A stretch of 64,000 nt of DNA from Pseudoalteromonas ulvae UL12 (lineage in GTDB: Bacteria > Pseudomonadota > Gammaproteobacteria > Enterobacterales > Alteromonadaceae): positions 186,001 to 250,000 of the forward strand of contig NZ_AQHJ01000027.1 in assembly GCF_014925405.1 (NCBI RefSeq), given 5' to 3'. The notes under the pieces were generated by a model, which searched no databases, was not told the origin of the DNA, and worked only from the letters and a program-made list of their open reading frames with translations. Position 1 is the stretch's first letter. Each line of letters begins with the position of its first letter. Positions 1 to 9,590 of this stretch are shown piece by piece. The position numbers and the translations under genes are program-made.

Positions 1-18
1 CTGAGCTGTACTACATGT

Positions 19-50
19 AAAAAAAGCGCATCTTAACAGATGCGCCTTTT
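19..50. terminator. Bidirectional intrinsic terminator after hupB
   Basis: Perfect 8-bp stem (26-33 with 38-45, loop TAAC), with an A run on the left and a T run on the right, so it can act in both directions. On the minus strand it follows hupB after about 100 nt of 3' UTR. Confidence 0.85.
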
Positions 51-145
51 TACTTAAAGTTTTTGGCATGATTACTAAAGTAAACTTTTATAACCGGTGC
101 GCAAAACGCCAATTTGTGCCGAAAACTTTCGTCTGTAAACAGTGA

Positions 146-418
146 TTAGTTTACAGAATCTTTCAGCGTTTTACCTGCTTTGAAAGATGGAATATTTGCT
201 GCAGCAATTTCGATTGTTGCACCAGTTTGTGGATTACGACCTGTGCGAGCAGCACGCTCACGTACAGAGAAAGTACCAAAACCAACAAGTGCGACAGAAT
301 CACCTTCTTTTAATGCATTTGTTACTGAGCCGATGAATGAGTCTAGAGCGCGGCCAGCAGCAGCTTTAGAAATGTCAGCGCCTGCAGCGATTTCGTCAAT
401 TAGTTGAGACTTGTTCAC
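146..418 (-). CDS. hupB: DNA-binding protein HU-beta
   Basis: Small nucleoid-associated protein that binds and bends DNA as a dimer. The 90-aa product has the family's usual length. It shows the HU helical N-terminus ([11 protein letters not shown]), the GFGTF turn and the RNPQTG arm tip whose proline intercalates into DNA. The start is GTG at 416-418, chosen because an AGGGGA ribosome site lies about 8 nt upstream and the alignment with HU begins there. It is the last gene of the tig-clpP-clpX-lon-hupB run, the order known from enterics and Vibrio, and has its own terminator. HU-beta rather than HU-alpha is inferred from this position. Confidence 0.97.
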   Translation of the reverse strand: MNKSQLIDEIAAGADISKAAAGRALDSFIGSVTNALKEGDSVALVGFGTFSVRERAARTGRNPQTGATIEIAAANIPSFKAGKTLKDSVN

Positions 419-448
419 AATATCATCCCCTTACATTGTTGTAGATGC

Positions 449-481
449 CAGCGTTTGAATTATTCTTTTTTACAAACGCTG
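449..481. promoter_or_regulatory. Inverted repeat in hupB upstream region
   Basis: CAGCGTTTG (449-457) and CAAACGCTG (473-481) form a perfect 9-bp inverted repeat with a 15-nt spacer, ending about 30 bp before the hupB start. It could be an operator or a hairpin in the mRNA leader. The sequence does not decide which. Confidence 0.45.
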
Positions 482-538
482 TTTTTATTATCCTAGATAA
501 GGCACGCGAGCATGACTTTCTAAATTTAAATTCGTTGT

Positions 539-566
539 AAGCCTAGGCCCTACAAGGGCTAGGCTT
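539..566. terminator. Hairpin between lon and hupB
   Basis: An 11-bp stem with one bulge (539-550 with 556-566) lies downstream of lon. No T run follows on the minus strand, so it may be a weak terminator or a transcript-stabilising hairpin rather than a strong intrinsic terminator. Confidence 0.5.
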
Positions 567-636
567 AAAAACCAGTGCCTAACTTAGCATACCTCTTCGA
601 TTTGAAAAGCCCTTTACAGCACTTTTTTTACGATTT

Positions 637-2997
637 TCATGCTTTTTTTTCAGTTTCGATTGAAAAAGTATCAATCGGATTAACTAAAGCTAACTCAAGC
701 ACTTCATCGATCAATTTAACTGGATGAATTGATAAGCCTTCGACAACGTTTTGAGGGATTTCTTTTAAGTCACGTTCATTATCTTTCGGGATAATAACGG
801 TTTTAATTCCGCCTCGATGGGCCGCTAAAAGTTTTTCTTTTAAACCACCAATAGGAAGGACTTCACCACGTAACGTAATTTCCCCTGTCATCGCAACTTC
901 TGAACGTACAGGATTACCCGTGAGACTTGAGACTAAACAGGTCACCATGGCAATACCCGCACTTGGCCCATCTTTTGGTGTTGCGCCTTCAGGAACATGA
1001 ACATGAATATCGCGTTTTTCATGAAAATCAGCATTAATACGCAATTTATCAGCGCGGCTTCTCACGACAGTCATTGCCGCTTGAATCGACTCTTGCATCA
1101 CATCGCCTAATGAGCCGGTATAAGTAAGTTTGCCTTTACCAACAACAGCGGCACTCTCAATGGTCAGTAAATCGCCACCGACTTCAGTCCATGCAAGACC
1201 GGTAACTTGACCTACGCGATCATCACCTTCGGCTTTACCATAATCAAATCGTTGAACACCAAGATACGTTTCTAGGTTTTCTTGATTGATTGTGACATTA
1301 CTGACCCCTTTGGTAAGCAAGATTTCTTTAACGGCTTTACGGCACAACTTAGAAATTTCACGCTCAAGATTTCGTACGCCCGCTTCACGAGTGTAATAGC
1401 GAATGATGCCTATAATGGCACTCTCTTCGATAGTAATTTCTTTCGCCTTCAGTCCATTACGCTTAATTTGCTTAGGTACTAAGTGCTGCATCGCAATATT
1501 GAGTTTTTCGTCTTCGGTGTAACCAGCTAAACGAATCACTTCCATGCGATCTAATAACGGCCCTGGTATATTAAAGCTATTAGATGTGGCAACAAACATT
1601 ACATCAGATAAATCATAATCGACTTCAAGATAATGATCGTTGAATGCTGTATTTTGCTCAGGATCGAGTACTTCTAATAAGGCTGAAGCTGGATCTCCTC
1701 GCATATCCGATGACATTTTATCAATTTCATCAAGCAAGAATAGCGGGTTTTTCACGCCAACTTTAGACATGTTTTGTACGATTTTACCAGGCATCGCACC
1801 GATATAAGTACGACGATGACCACGAATTTCAGCTTCATCACGCACGCCACCAAGAGCCATACGAATATACTTACGGCCTGTTGATTTCGCAATTGATTGA
1901 CCCAGTGATGTTTTACCCACACCTGGAGGACCAACAAGACATAAAATGGGCCCTTTGAGTTTATTCGTGCGTTGTTGCACTGCTAAATACTCAATAATTC
2001 GTTCTTTTACTTTTTCAAGACCATAATGATCGGCATCAAGCACTTGTTGTGCTGCCGCGAGATCTTTTTTCACCTTCGAGCGTTTCTTCCAAGGAACGCC
2101 AATCATCCAGTCAATATAAGAGCGAACCACCGTAGCTTCTGCAGACATTGGCGACATCATCTTTAACTTATTCAGTTCAGCGCGAGTCTTATCTGCCGCT
2201 TCAGCTGGCATAGCTGCTTCTTCAATTTTCTTATTGAGTGTTTCAAACTCGTCAGGTACTTCGTCAAGTTCACCAAGCTCTTTTTGAATCGCTTTCATTT
2301 GCTCATTCAAATAATACTCGCGTTGACTCTTCTCCATCTGCTTTTTCACTCGAGAGCGAATTTTTTTCTCAACTTGCAGTAAGTCAATTTCGCCTTCCAT
2401 CACGGCCATTAAATACTCTAATCGCTCTGTAACATTGGCGATTTCAAGTACTTTTTGCTTCTCTGGCACTTTCAATGGCATATGCGCAGCCATTGTATCA
2501 GCTAAGCGAGCTGGCTCATCAATAGAAGAGACTGAAGTCAGGACCTCTGGTGGGATTTTTTTATTCAGTTTGACATAGCCTTCGAATTGACTAATTGCAC
2601 TACGAATAAAAATATCTTGCTCTTGTTCAGGAATATCATCTGACACTAAGAACTGAACATCCGCCATAAAAAATGCGTCTGTTTGAGTAAACTGGTTTAT
2701 TTGCGCGCGCTGAGTTCCCTCGACCAGCACTTTGACCGTGCCATCAGGTAACTTCAACAATTGCAGAATAGTTGCAATAGTACCTACCTGGAACACATCG
2801 TCGCTTTGGGGTTCGTCAATAGCAGCATCTTTTTGTGCTACAAGAAAAATTTGTTTGTCGTTCTCCATTGCCGCTTCTAAGCATTTAATGGATTTCTCTC
2901 GGCCAACAAATAACGGTATAACCATGTGTGGATAAACCACTACATCCCGTAATGCTAACACTGGAATCTCGACACAGTCCGTACGTTCTAGCGTCAT
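637..2997 (-). CDS. lon: ATP-dependent protease La (Lon)
   Basis: Cytoplasmic AAA+ serine protease that degrades misfolded and regulatory proteins. The N-terminal substrate domain starts with the family's [19 protein letters not shown] motif. Then come a coiled-coil region, the AAA+ module with Walker [10 protein letters not shown] near residue 355 and Walker B LFLLDEID, and the S16 protease domain with catalytic Ser in DGPSAGIAM and Lys in [10 protein letters not shown]. The reading frame is open 24 codons further upstream, but I place the start at ATG 2995-2997. This gives 786 aa, matches Lon N-termini, and has an AGAG site just upstream; the longer form would run into the promoter. Lies between clpX and hupB with its own promoter and a separating terminator. 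Confidence 0.97.
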   Translation of the reverse strand: MTLERTDCVEIPVLALRDVVVYPHMVIPLFVGREKSIKCLEAAMENDKQIFLVAQKDAAIDEPQSDDVFQVGTIATILQLLKLPDGTVKVLVEGTQRAQINQFTQTDAFFMADVQFLVSDDIPEQEQDIFIRSAISQFEGYVKLNKKIPPEVLTSVSSIDEPARLADTMAAHMPLKVPEKQKVLEIANVTERLEYLMAVMEGEIDLLQVEKKIRSRVKKQMEKSQREYYLNEQMKAIQKELGELDEVPDEFETLNKKIEEAAMPAEAADKTRAELNKLKMMSPMSAEATVVRSYIDWMIGVPWKKRSKVKKDLAAAQQVLDADHYGLEKVKERIIEYLAVQQRTNKLKGPILCLVGPPGVGKTSLGQSIAKSTGRKYIRMALGGVRDEAEIRGHRRTYIGAMPGKIVQNMSKVGVKNPLFLLDEIDKMSSDMRGDPASALLEVLDPEQNTAFNDHYLEVDYDLSDVMFVATSNSFNIPGPLLDRMEVIRLAGYTEDEKLNIAMQHLVPKQIKRNGLKAKEITIEESAIIGIIRYYTREAGVRNLEREISKLCRKAVKEILLTKGVSNVTINQENLETYLGVQRFDYGKAEGDDRVGQVTGLAWTEVGGDLLTIESAAVVGKGKLTYTGSLGDVMQESIQAAMTVVRSRADKLRINADFHEKRDIHVHVPEGATPKDGPSAGIAMVTCLVSSLTGNPVRSEVAMTGEITLRGEVLPIGGLKEKLLAAHRGGIKTVIIPKDNERDLKEIPQNVVEGLSIHPVKLIDEVLELALVNPIDTFSIETEKKA

Positions 2998-3041
2998 TAT
3001 TATTCTCTGGTACTTGGTTAAAAAATTAAGACTACTTGAGT

Positions 3042-3070
3042 ATATGGGGATATTATGCGTAAAGATCAAC
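3042..3070 (-). promoter_or_regulatory. Sigma32-type heat-shock promoter of lon
   Basis: On the minus strand, GTTGATC (3064-3070) and CCCCATAT (3042-3049) are separated by 14 nt. This fits the sigma32 pattern, and the -10 equals the CCCCATAT of the E. coli lon heat-shock promoter. It lies about 45 nt upstream of the chosen lon start. Confidence 0.75.
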
Positions 3071-3080
3071 GGTTTTATTA

Positions 3081-3106
3081 AAAAAGGAGCCTTTGGGCTC
3101 CTTTTT
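3081..3106 (-). terminator. clpX terminator
   Basis: Six-bp GGAGCC/GGCTCC stem (3086-3091 with 3096-3101) with A and T runs on both sides. It follows the clpX stop by about 20 nt and insulates clpX from the lon promoter. Confidence 0.85.
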
Positions 3107-3124
3107 GATTAATAATAAAACAAT

Positions 3125-4408
3125 CTATTCTGAAGCTGCTTTATCTTGATGCGTATTTTCGTAAATCAAAATAGGATCTGATTCACCACGGATAACCGTT
3201 TCATCAATAACAACTTTGCTGACCTCTTCCATCGATGGTAGTTCATACATAGTATCCAGCAATACACCTTCAACTATTGAACGCAAACCACGAGCACCAG
3301 TCTTTCGATCCATCGCTTTTTTAGCAATTGCTAATAAAGCGTCTTCTCTGAACTCAAGCTCAACATCTTCCATCTGGAATAATGCGCCATACTGTTTAGT
3401 TAGGGCATTTTTTGGTTCATTTAAAATCTGTACCAATGCCGCTTCGTCCAGTTCAGTTAAAGTAGCAACAACTGGTAGACGACCAATAAACTCTGGTATT
3501 AAACCATATTTTACTAAATCTTCAGGTTCGACGTCTTTAAACGATTCACTAATCGTGCGCTCTGCTGCAGATGATTTAACATCAACACCAAAACCAATCC
3601 CTGTATTTTTAGTACTGCGTTGCTCAATCACTTTATCAAGCCCCGCAAAAGCACCGCCACAGATAAACAGAATTTTAGAAGTATCAACTTGCAAGAATTC
3701 TTGTTGTGGGTGCTTACGGCCCCCTTGAGGTGGAACAGATGCGACTGTGCCTTCAATGAGTTTTAATAACGCTTGTTGGACGCCTTCACCAGATACATCA
3801 CGTGTAATTGATGGATTATCAGATTTACGTGAAATCTTATCGATTTCATCAATGTAGACAATACCACGTTGTGCTTTTTCGACGTCATAATCACACTTTT
3901 GCAATAGCTTTTGAATGATATTTTCAACATCTTCACCGACATAACCCGCTTCAGTCAGCGTCGTTGCATCAGCCATTGTAAATGGAACATCAAGTAATTT
4001 GGCCATTGTTTCTGCAAGTAATGTTTTACCACTACCAGTTGGACCAATCAGCAATATATTACTTTTACCTAATTCGATATTTGATGATCTATCTTGGTTT
4101 TTCAAGCGCTTATAGTGATTATAAACAGCAACAGATAAAACTTTTTTAGCATGATCTTGACCGATTACATAATCATCAAGATGGCTGCGAATTTCTTTTG
4201 GCGCTGGCAATTTTTCTGCCGCACTTGCTTTAGGTGCGATGTCTTTGATCTCTTCCCTGATGATATCATTACATAATTCAACGCATTCATCACAAATGTA
4301 GACCGAAGGACCAGCAATCAGCTTGCGTACTTCATGTTGGCTTTTACCGCAGAAGGAGCAATACAATAGTTTGCTGCTCTTGTCGCCGTCAGTACGATTA
4401 TCGGACAT
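3125..4408 (-). CDS. clpX: ClpX unfoldase subunit of ClpXP
   Basis: AAA+ ATPase that recognises tagged substrates, including tmRNA-tagged peptides, unfolds them and feeds ClpP. The zinc-binding domain shows C17, C20, C39 and C42. The AAA+ module has Walker A GPTGSGKT, the pore loop with YVGED, and Walker [11 protein letters not shown]. The IGF loop that docks on ClpP is present (IGFGVD). At 427 aa it has the family length. It follows clpP by 61 nt and ends in a terminator. ssrA, whose tag ClpXP degrades, is in this same window. Confidence 0.98.
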   Translation of the reverse strand: MSDNRTDGDKSSKLLYCSFCGKSQHEVRKLIAGPSVYICDECVELCNDIIREEIKDIAPKASAAEKLPAPKEIRSHLDDYVIGQDHAKKVLSVAVYNHYKRLKNQDRSSNIELGKSNILLIGPTGSGKTLLAETMAKLLDVPFTMADATTLTEAGYVGEDVENIIQKLLQKCDYDVEKAQRGIVYIDEIDKISRKSDNPSITRDVSGEGVQQALLKLIEGTVASVPPQGGRKHPQQEFLQVDTSKILFICGGAFAGLDKVIEQRSTKNTGIGFGVDVKSSAAERTISESFKDVEPEDLVKYGLIPEFIGRLPVVATLTELDEAALVQILNEPKNALTKQYGALFQMEDVELEFREDALLAIAKKAMDRKTGARGLRSIVEGVLLDTMYELPSMEEVSKVVIDETVIRGESDPILIYENTHQDKAASE

Positions 4409-4469
4409 TAAGCTACCTCATTCATTACTATTTACTATCCTATAGCAGTAAATAGTCTGGTTAACAAAC

Positions 4470-5087
4470 TTACTTTAAATCTCGCTGAGTCAGTACAGCA
4501 TCAACTATGCCATATTCAACTGCTTGGGCTCCACTCATGAAATTATCACGATCAGTATCGTTGGCGATCACGTCGTATGGTTGGCCTGTATGTTCAGCAA
4601 GTAAGCGATTTAATTTTTCTTTTATAGACAGAATTTCACGGGCATGAATTTCAAAATCTGATGCTTGACCTTGGAAACCACCTAGTGGTTGATGGATCAT
4701 GACACGCGAATTAGGTAAGCAAAAACGTTTGCCCTTTGTGCCGCCTGATAATAAAAATGCGCCCATGCTGGCAGCTTGGCCCATACACACAGTGCTGACA
4801 TTCGGTTTAATAAAATTCATCGTATCGTAAATTGCCATACCTGCAGTTACAGAACCACCCGGCGAATTGATGTAGATGAAGATATCTTTTTCAGGATTCT
4901 CTGACTCTAAAAACAGAAGCTGCGCCACAATCAAGTTGGCCATATGGTCTTCAACTTGCCCTGTTAAAAAGATAACGCGCTCTTTTAACAGTCGCGAATA
5001 AATATCATATGAGCGCTCACCTTTGGCTGTTTGTTCAACAACCATCGGGACTAATGCGTTTAGGGGATCTGTCACACTATTTAACAT
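4470..5087 (-). CDS. clpP: ClpP serine protease subunit
   Basis: Tetradecameric serine protease chamber that works with ClpX or ClpA. Catalytic residues are visible: S107 in [10 protein letters not shown]132 in MIHQPLGG and D181 in the DRDNF segment. The 205-aa length includes a short N-terminal propeptide. It precedes clpX; its own extended -10 promoter and a hairpin lie between it and tig. Confidence 0.98.
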   Translation of the reverse strand: MLNSVTDPLNALVPMVVEQTAKGERSYDIYSRLLKERVIFLTGQVEDHMANLIVAQLLFLESENPEKDIFIYINSPGGSVTAGMAIYDTMNFIKPNVSTVCMGQAASMGAFLLSGGTKGKRFCLPNSRVMIHQPLGGFQGQASDFEIHAREILSIKEKLNRLLAEHTGQPYDVIANDTDRDNFMSGAQAVEYGIVDAVLTQRDLK

Positions 5088-5113
5088 TATTATAGATTTC
5101 CGTATTCGCTAAG

Positions 5114-5122
5114 ATTATACCA
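5114..5122 (-). promoter_or_regulatory. Extended -10 promoter of clpP
   Basis: Minus strand TGGTATAAT (extended -10, TGN-TATAAT) ends about 27 nt before the clpP start codon. No good -35 is visible at the proper distance, as expected for extended -10 promoters. Confidence 0.6.
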
Positions 5123-5131
5123 TTGATAGTA

Positions 5132-5174
5132 AAATGGCCCGAGTATCACCAAAAAAGTGATACACGAGCCATTT
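5132..5174 (-). terminator. Long hairpin between tig and clpP
   Basis: Inverted repeat of about 18 bp with a few mismatches (5132-5149 with 5157-5174), followed on the minus strand by TTTTAC. It lies 30 nt after the tig stop. It probably attenuates tig transcription so that clpP relies partly on its own promoter. Confidence 0.65.
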
Positions 5175-5203
5175 AAACTTTTGCAGAGTTTTAAGTCAAT
5201 GAC

Positions 5204-6508
5204 TTATTGTGCTGCTTGCGGATTCATAATGTCATCAAATGCCGCATTTACTTCTGCAACTGTTGCAGCAGCAAGGATAGTCTCAACTGCTTGCTCTTCC
5301 ATTGCTACATTTTGCATTTGTTGCATTAATTCATTATTAGATTTGTAATATTCAACAACTTCTGTTGGATCTTCATAAGCAGAAGCCACTGTCGCGATCA
5401 GTGCTTCAACTTTAGCATCATCAACTTTGATTTCGTTTGCTTTAATTACTTGGCCTAGTAATAAACCTGTCTTAACGCGTTTTGCAGCTTGCTCTTGGAA
5501 CAATTCAGCAGGAAGCTCAGGCATATTTTGAGCGTTGCCACCGAAACGTTGTGCAGCTTGCTGACGTAATGCATCAATCTCTTGTGAAACAAGAGCAGAA
5601 GGTGCATCAACATCGTTTGTTTCAAGTAAACCAGCGATTACTTGCTCTTTTACTTTACCTTTGATCGCTTGATCTAGCTCACGCGTCATGTTGCGCTTAA
5701 CTTCTTCTTTAAGTGCGTCAACGCCGCCTTCAGCTACACCGAATAGTGCTGCGAATTCTTCGTTTAACTCTGGTAATTGCTGCGCTTCAACTTTCTTCAC
5801 TGTGATAGTGAATTGTGCCGCTTTACCTTTTAAGTTTTCTGCATGGTATTCTTCAGGGAAAGTTACATCAGCAACCACTTCTTCGCCTGCTTTTTTACCT
5901 ACGATATTATCTTCAAAACCTGGGATCATACGACCTTGACCAAGTTCTAATGGGAAATCTTCAGCTTTACCGCCTTCGAATACTTCACCGTCGATAGTAC
6001 CAACAAAATCAATTGTTACACGATCATTTTCAGCTGATGCTGCATCTGACTCTGCCCATGTAGCGTGTTGCTTGCGTAATGTTTCTAACATTTTTGCAAG
6101 ATCAGCATCAGTTACTTCAACAACTGGCTTCTCAACATTGATTTTTTCTAAATCTTTGATTTCAACTTCTGGATAAACTTCAAAAGTTGCAGAGAATTCT
6201 AAGTCTTTACCTGCTTCTAATGCTTTAGGAGCAAAAGTAGGTGCACCTGCAGGGTTTAATTTTTCAGCGATAACTGCTTCGTAATATTTACGTTGCATTA
6301 ACTCACCAGCCACTTCTTGACGAACTGCAGCACCGTAACGCTTATTAATGATTGACACAGGAACTTTACCTGGACGGAAACCATCAATGCGTTGAGTTTT
6401 TGATAGTTGTTGTAAGCGTTTTTTTACTTCAGAGTCAATGTTCTCAGCTGGAACAGTGATGGTCAGACGGCGCTCAAGGCCCTGAGTCGTCTCAACAGAA
6501 ACTTGCAT
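5204..6508 (-). CDS. tig: Trigger factor
   Basis: Ribosome-bound chaperone and peptidyl-prolyl isomerase. The N-terminal ribosome-binding domain has the signature GFRPGKVP near residues 44-51. The FKBP-like domain (about 150-240) contains [17 protein letters not shown]. The C-terminal helical chaperone arms follow. Its 434 aa match the family. It is first in the proteostasis block, with a sigma70-like promoter upstream and the tRNA operon behind it. Confidence 0.98.
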   Translation of the reverse strand: MQVSVETTQGLERRLTITVPAENIDSEVKKRLQQLSKTQRIDGFRPGKVPVSIINKRYGAAVRQEVAGELMQRKYYEAVIAEKLNPAGAPTFAPKALEAGKDLEFSATFEVYPEVEIKDLEKINVEKPVVEVTDADLAKMLETLRKQHATWAESDAASAENDRVTIDFVGTIDGEVFEGGKAEDFPLELGQGRMIPGFEDNIVGKKAGEEVVADVTFPEEYHAENLKGKAAQFTITVKKVEAQQLPELNEEFAALFGVAEGGVDALKEEVKRNMTRELDQAIKGKVKEQVIAGLLETNDVDAPSALVSQEIDALRQQAAQRFGGNAQNMPELPAELFQEQAAKRVKTGLLLGQVIKANEIKVDDAKVEALIATVASAYEDPTEVVEYYKSNNELMQQMQNVAMEEQAVETILAAATVAEVNAAFDDIMNPQAAQ

Positions 6509-6620
6509 GATTTACCTCAATCTTCGTATTTTTTGGCGTAGAAACGCCTTCCTTAAACACAATGGCAAGCACTGTGCTCACGCCCGATGGACGCATTCTT
6601 ATTAAACAAATAGACGCGGC

Positions 6621-6648
6621 ATTATAACGCAATATTTGCTTTAGTCGA
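6621..6648 (-). promoter_or_regulatory. Probable tig promoter
   Basis: Minus strand -35 TCGACT (6643-6648), 16-nt spacer, -10 TATAAT (6621-6626). The predicted mRNA start is about 105 nt before the tig ATG. Confidence 0.6.
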
Positions 6649-6738
6649 GTATAGGAATTAATTATTTAAGCTAAGAAGTTAAATTTTTGAAAAATAGGAA
6701 ATTTATAAAATATTAAGATGGGGAATTCGTACTAAAAG

Positions 6739-6815
6739 TGGTCGGCGATGCAGGATTTGAACCTGCGACCCCTTGGACCCAAACCAAGTGCGCTACCAAA
6801 CTGCGCTAATCGCCG
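6739..6815 (-). tRNA. tRNA-Pro(TGG), copy 14 in transcription order
   Basis: 77-nt cloverleaf with anticodon TGG in the loop TTTGGGT, T arm GGTTCAAAT and encoded CCA. Last gene of the operon; no clear terminator hairpin follows. Confidence 0.97.
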
Positions 6816-6839
6816 AACATAGAGAAGTGATGTAAAAAG

Positions 6840-6916
6840 TGGTCGGCGATGCAGGATTTGAACCTGCGACCCCTTGGACCCAAACCAAGTGCGCTACCAA
6901 ACTGCGCTAATCGCCG
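6840..6916 (-). tRNA. tRNA-Pro(TGG), copy 13
   Basis: Identical to the other array copies: anticodon TGG, encoded CCA. Confidence 0.97.
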
Positions 6917-6940
6917 AACATAGAGAAGTGATGTAAAAAG

Positions 6941-7017
6941 TGGTCGGCGATGCAGGATTTGAACCTGCGACCCCTTGGACCCAAACCAAGTGCGCTACCA
7001 AACTGCGCTAATCGCCG
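6941..7017 (-). tRNA. tRNA-Pro(TGG), copy 12
   Basis: Identical array copy: anticodon TGG, encoded CCA. Confidence 0.97.
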
Positions 7018-7041
7018 AACATAGAGAAGTGATGTAAAAAG

Positions 7042-7118
7042 TGGTCGGCGATGCAGGATTTGAACCTGCGACCCCTTGGACCCAAACCAAGTGCGCTACC
7101 AAACTGCGCTAATCGCCG
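7042..7118 (-). tRNA. tRNA-Pro(TGG), copy 11
   Basis: Identical array copy: anticodon TGG, encoded CCA. Confidence 0.97.
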
Positions 7119-7142
7119 AACATAGAGAAGTGATGTAAAAAG

Positions 7143-7219
7143 TGGTCGGCGATGCAGGATTTGAACCTGCGACCCCTTGGACCCAAACCAAGTGCGCTAC
7201 CAAACTGCGCTAATCGCCG
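7143..7219 (-). tRNA. tRNA-Pro(TGG), copy 10
   Basis: Identical array copy: anticodon TGG, encoded CCA. Confidence 0.97.
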
Positions 7220-7243
7220 AACATAGAGAAGTGATGTAAAAAG

Positions 7244-7320
7244 TGGTCGGCGATGCAGGATTTGAACCTGCGACCCCTTGGACCCAAACCAAGTGCGCTA
7301 CCAAACTGCGCTAATCGCCG
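7244..7320 (-). tRNA. tRNA-Pro(TGG), copy 9
   Basis: Identical array copy: anticodon TGG, encoded CCA. Confidence 0.97.
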
Positions 7321-7344
7321 AACATAGAGAAGTGATGTAAAAAG

Positions 7345-7421
7345 TGGTCGGCGATGCAGGATTTGAACCTGCGACCCCTTGGACCCAAACCAAGTGCGCT
7401 ACCAAACTGCGCTAATCGCCG
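7345..7421 (-). tRNA. tRNA-Pro(TGG), copy 8
   Basis: Identical tRNA body; its upstream spacer toward tRNA-His is different, marking the start of the second block. Confidence 0.97.
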
Positions 7422-7456
7422 AACGTGTTTTTTTACATTTTAAAACGTTGTGTGAA

Positions 7457-7533
7457 TGGGGTGGCTGATGGGGATCGAACCCACGACAACCGGAATCACA
7501 ATCCGGGGCTCTACCAACTGAGCTACAGTCACC
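7457..7533 (-). tRNA. tRNA-His(GTG)
   Basis: Anticodon GTG in the stem-loop CCGGATTGTGATTCCGG, the extra 5' G(-1) typical of tRNA-His, discriminator C and encoded CCA. As written, the acceptor stem pairs GTGACTG with CAGCCAC, leaving an A4-C69 mismatch; all other pairs are canonical. Confidence 0.95.
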
Positions 7534-7545
7534 GCTACACAAAAA

Positions 7546-7622
<77 letters not shown>

Positions 7623-7646
7623 ATTTTACTTCGCAAGTGCTTAAAG

Positions 7647-7723
7647 TGGTCGGCGATGCAGGATTTGAACCTGCGACCCCTTGGACCCAAACCAAGTGCG
7701 CTACCAAACTGCGCTAATCGCCG
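7647..7723 (-). tRNA. tRNA-Pro(TGG), copy 7
   Basis: Identical array copy, last of the first transcribed block: anticodon TGG, encoded CCA. Confidence 0.97.
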
Positions 7724-7747
7724 AACATAGAGAAGTGATGTAAAAAG

Positions 7748-7824
7748 TGGTCGGCGATGCAGGATTTGAACCTGCGACCCCTTGGACCCAAACCAAGTGC
7801 GCTACCAAACTGCGCTAATCGCCG
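7748..7824 (-). tRNA. tRNA-Pro(TGG), copy 6
   Basis: Identical array copy: anticodon TGG, encoded CCA. Confidence 0.97.
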
Positions 7825-7848
7825 AACATAGAGAAGTGATGTAAAAAG

Positions 7849-7925
7849 TGGTCGGCGATGCAGGATTTGAACCTGCGACCCCTTGGACCCAAACCAAGTG
7901 CGCTACCAAACTGCGCTAATCGCCG
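7849..7925 (-). tRNA. tRNA-Pro(TGG), copy 5
   Basis: Identical array copy: anticodon TGG, encoded CCA. Confidence 0.97.
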
Positions 7926-7949
7926 AACATAGAGAAGTGATGTAAAAAG

Positions 7950-8026
7950 TGGTCGGCGATGCAGGATTTGAACCTGCGACCCCTTGGACCCAAACCAAGT
8001 GCGCTACCAAACTGCGCTAATCGCCG
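7950..8026 (-). tRNA. tRNA-Pro(TGG), copy 4
   Basis: Identical array copy: anticodon TGG, encoded CCA. Confidence 0.97.
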
Positions 8027-8050
8027 AACATAGAGAAGTGATGTAAAAAG

Positions 8051-8127
8051 TGGTCGGCGATGCAGGATTTGAACCTGCGACCCCTTGGACCCAAACCAAG
8101 TGCGCTACCAAACTGCGCTAATCGCCG
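8051..8127 (-). tRNA. tRNA-Pro(TGG), copy 3
   Basis: Identical array copy: anticodon TGG, encoded CCA. Confidence 0.97.
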
Positions 8128-8151
8128 AACATAGAGAAGTGATGTAAAAAG

Positions 8152-8228
8152 TGGTCGGCGATGCAGGATTTGAACCTGCGACCCCTTGGACCCAAACCAA
8201 GTGCGCTACCAAACTGCGCTAATCGCCG
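8152..8228 (-). tRNA. tRNA-Pro(TGG), copy 2
   Basis: Identical array copy: anticodon TGG, encoded CCA. Confidence 0.97.
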
Positions 8229-8252
8229 AACATAGAGAAGTGATGTAAAAAG

Positions 8253-8329
8253 TGGTCGGCGATGCAGGATTTGAACCTGCGACCCCTTGGACCCAAACCA
8301 AGTGCGCTACCAAACTGCGCTAATCGCCG
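8253..8329 (-). tRNA. tRNA-Pro(TGG), copy 1 (promoter-proximal)
   Basis: Identical tRNA body; first gene after the promoter, about 38 nt downstream of the predicted transcription start. Confidence 0.97.
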
Positions 8330-8373
8330 ATACTTCTGTTATAACTGAGCACTGCTCTGTGACAACGGGGTGC

Positions 8374-8402
8374 ATAATAGTGATTTGGCTGGTTCAGGTC
8401 AA
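8374..8402 (-). promoter_or_regulatory. Strong sigma70 promoter of the tRNA operon with stringent-type discriminator
   Basis: Minus strand TTGACC (8397-8402), a 17-nt spacer, TATTAT (8374-8379), then GCACCCCG. A GC-rich discriminator after the -10 is typical of stable-RNA promoters under ppGpp control. The only clear promoter seen for the 16-gene array. Confidence 0.85.
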
Positions 8403-8583
8403 ACACTTTTTCAATAAAAAATTTCAAGTGCTTAATTTTAAAGCAGAGTGCTGATTTTTTATAGCTTTTGAGTATTTTAGCAGCAAAACTTTTCATATCT
8501 ACTTAATGCTAACTTGGCGTACAAGACCTTTCATGAGAAAATGTCGCTCGCTCTAGTAATAACCCCAATTTAAAAGGTCAACC

Positions 8584-9438
8584 ATGACGGCAAACATCAT
8601 CGATGGTAAGGCGATTGCAAAGCAGGTTCGAACATCTGTCGCGCAACGTGTGGAACAACGACTGGCACAGGGGCTTCGCGCACCTGGCTTGGCTGTTGTA
8701 TTAGTCGGCGCAGATCCTGCGTCACAAGTTTACGTAGGTTCAAAACGTAAAGCCTGTGAAGAAGTCGGCTTCGTATCTAAATCTTATGACTTACCAGGCG
8801 ACACATCTGAACAACAACTATTAGAGCTTGTTGATACACTTAATACCGATCCTGAAGTCGACGGCATTCTTGTACAACTTCCCCTTCCCGCAGGATTAGA
8901 TGCTGAAAAAATCTTAGAGCGTATTACTCCTCTTAAAGATGTCGACGGTTTTCATCCATATAACATCGGGCGTTTAGCACAGCGTATGCCTGCACTTCGT
9001 CCTTGTACTCCAAAAGGGATCATCACGCTTTTAGATTCAACTGGTGTGCGTTATAAAGGAATGGATGCTGTTGTTGTTGGTGCATCAAACATTGTGGGCA
9101 GACCAATGGCACTTGAACTTTTATTAGCCGGTTGTACAACTACAGTTTGTCATAAATTTACGCAAAATCTTGAAGAGCATGTTCGTCGTGCCGATCTAGT
9201 TGTCGTCGCGGTTGGTAAGCCTGCATTTATTCCTGGAGAGTGGATTAAAGAAGGCGCTATCGTCATTGATGTGGGTATCAATCGTTTAGAAGATGGTAAA
9301 TTAGTCGGTGATGTGGCTTATCAAGTTGCTGAACAACGCGCTAGTTTCATTACCCCTGTTCCAGGTGGTGTTGGACCCATGACTGTTGCGAGTTTAATCG
9401 AAAACACCTTAGAAGCTTGTGAGAATTACCACAGTTAA
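8584..9438 (+). CDS. folD: Bifunctional methylenetetrahydrofolate dehydrogenase / methenyltetrahydrofolate cyclohydrolase
   Basis: Cytoplasmic enzyme of one-carbon metabolism that interconverts 5,10-methylene-THF, 5,10-methenyl-THF and 10-formyl-THF with NADP. The 284-aa length is normal. The N-terminal catalytic domain has the [13 protein letters not shown] segment with the catalytic Lys and the [10 protein letters not shown] motif; the dinucleotide fold shows [15 protein letters not shown], and the C-terminus has the [11 protein letters not shown] motif. It is alone on the plus strand, divergent from the tRNA operon, and ends in a strong terminator. The AAGG of AAAAGGTCAACC serves as ribosome site. 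Confidence 0.98.
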   Translation: MTANIIDGKAIAKQVRTSVAQRVEQRLAQGLRAPGLAVVLVGADPASQVYVGSKRKACEEVGFVSKSYDLPGDTSEQQLLELVDTLNTDPEVDGILVQLPLPAGLDAEKILERITPLKDVDGFHPYNIGRLAQRMPALRPCTPKGIITLLDSTGVRYKGMDAVVVGASNIVGRPMALELLLAGCTTTVCHKFTQNLEEHVRRADLVVVAVGKPAFIPGEWIKEGAIVIDVGINRLEDGKLVGDVAYQVAEQRASFITPVPGGVGPMTVASLIENTLEACENYHS

Positions 9439-9460
9439 TAGACGCTACTAAATAGTATAA

Positions 9461-9499
9461 AAAAACGCGAATTGCCTTTAAGGGAATTCGCGTTTTTTT
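9461..9499 (+). terminator. folD intrinsic terminator
   Basis: Stem ACGCGAATT.CC with GG.AATTCGCGT, loop TTTA region, flanked by A5 and T7. It faces the 3' end of fimV, so it may work in both directions. Confidence 0.9.
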
Positions 9500-9590
9500 A
9501 ACTGTTACTTTTGAAGCTAACCTAATTGATTGGTGAAATATCAAGGCTAACCATAATGCTTAGCCTTTCACAAATGAACCATTTATGTTT

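Noticed and set aside
2998..3069. 24-codon N-terminal extension of Lon
   Set aside because: It would cover the sigma32 promoter region and is not like any Lon N-terminus; the internal ATG has a ribosome site.
3216..3728. 170-codon plus-strand frame opposite clpX
   Set aside because: Shadow of clpX; no start signal or recognisable protein.
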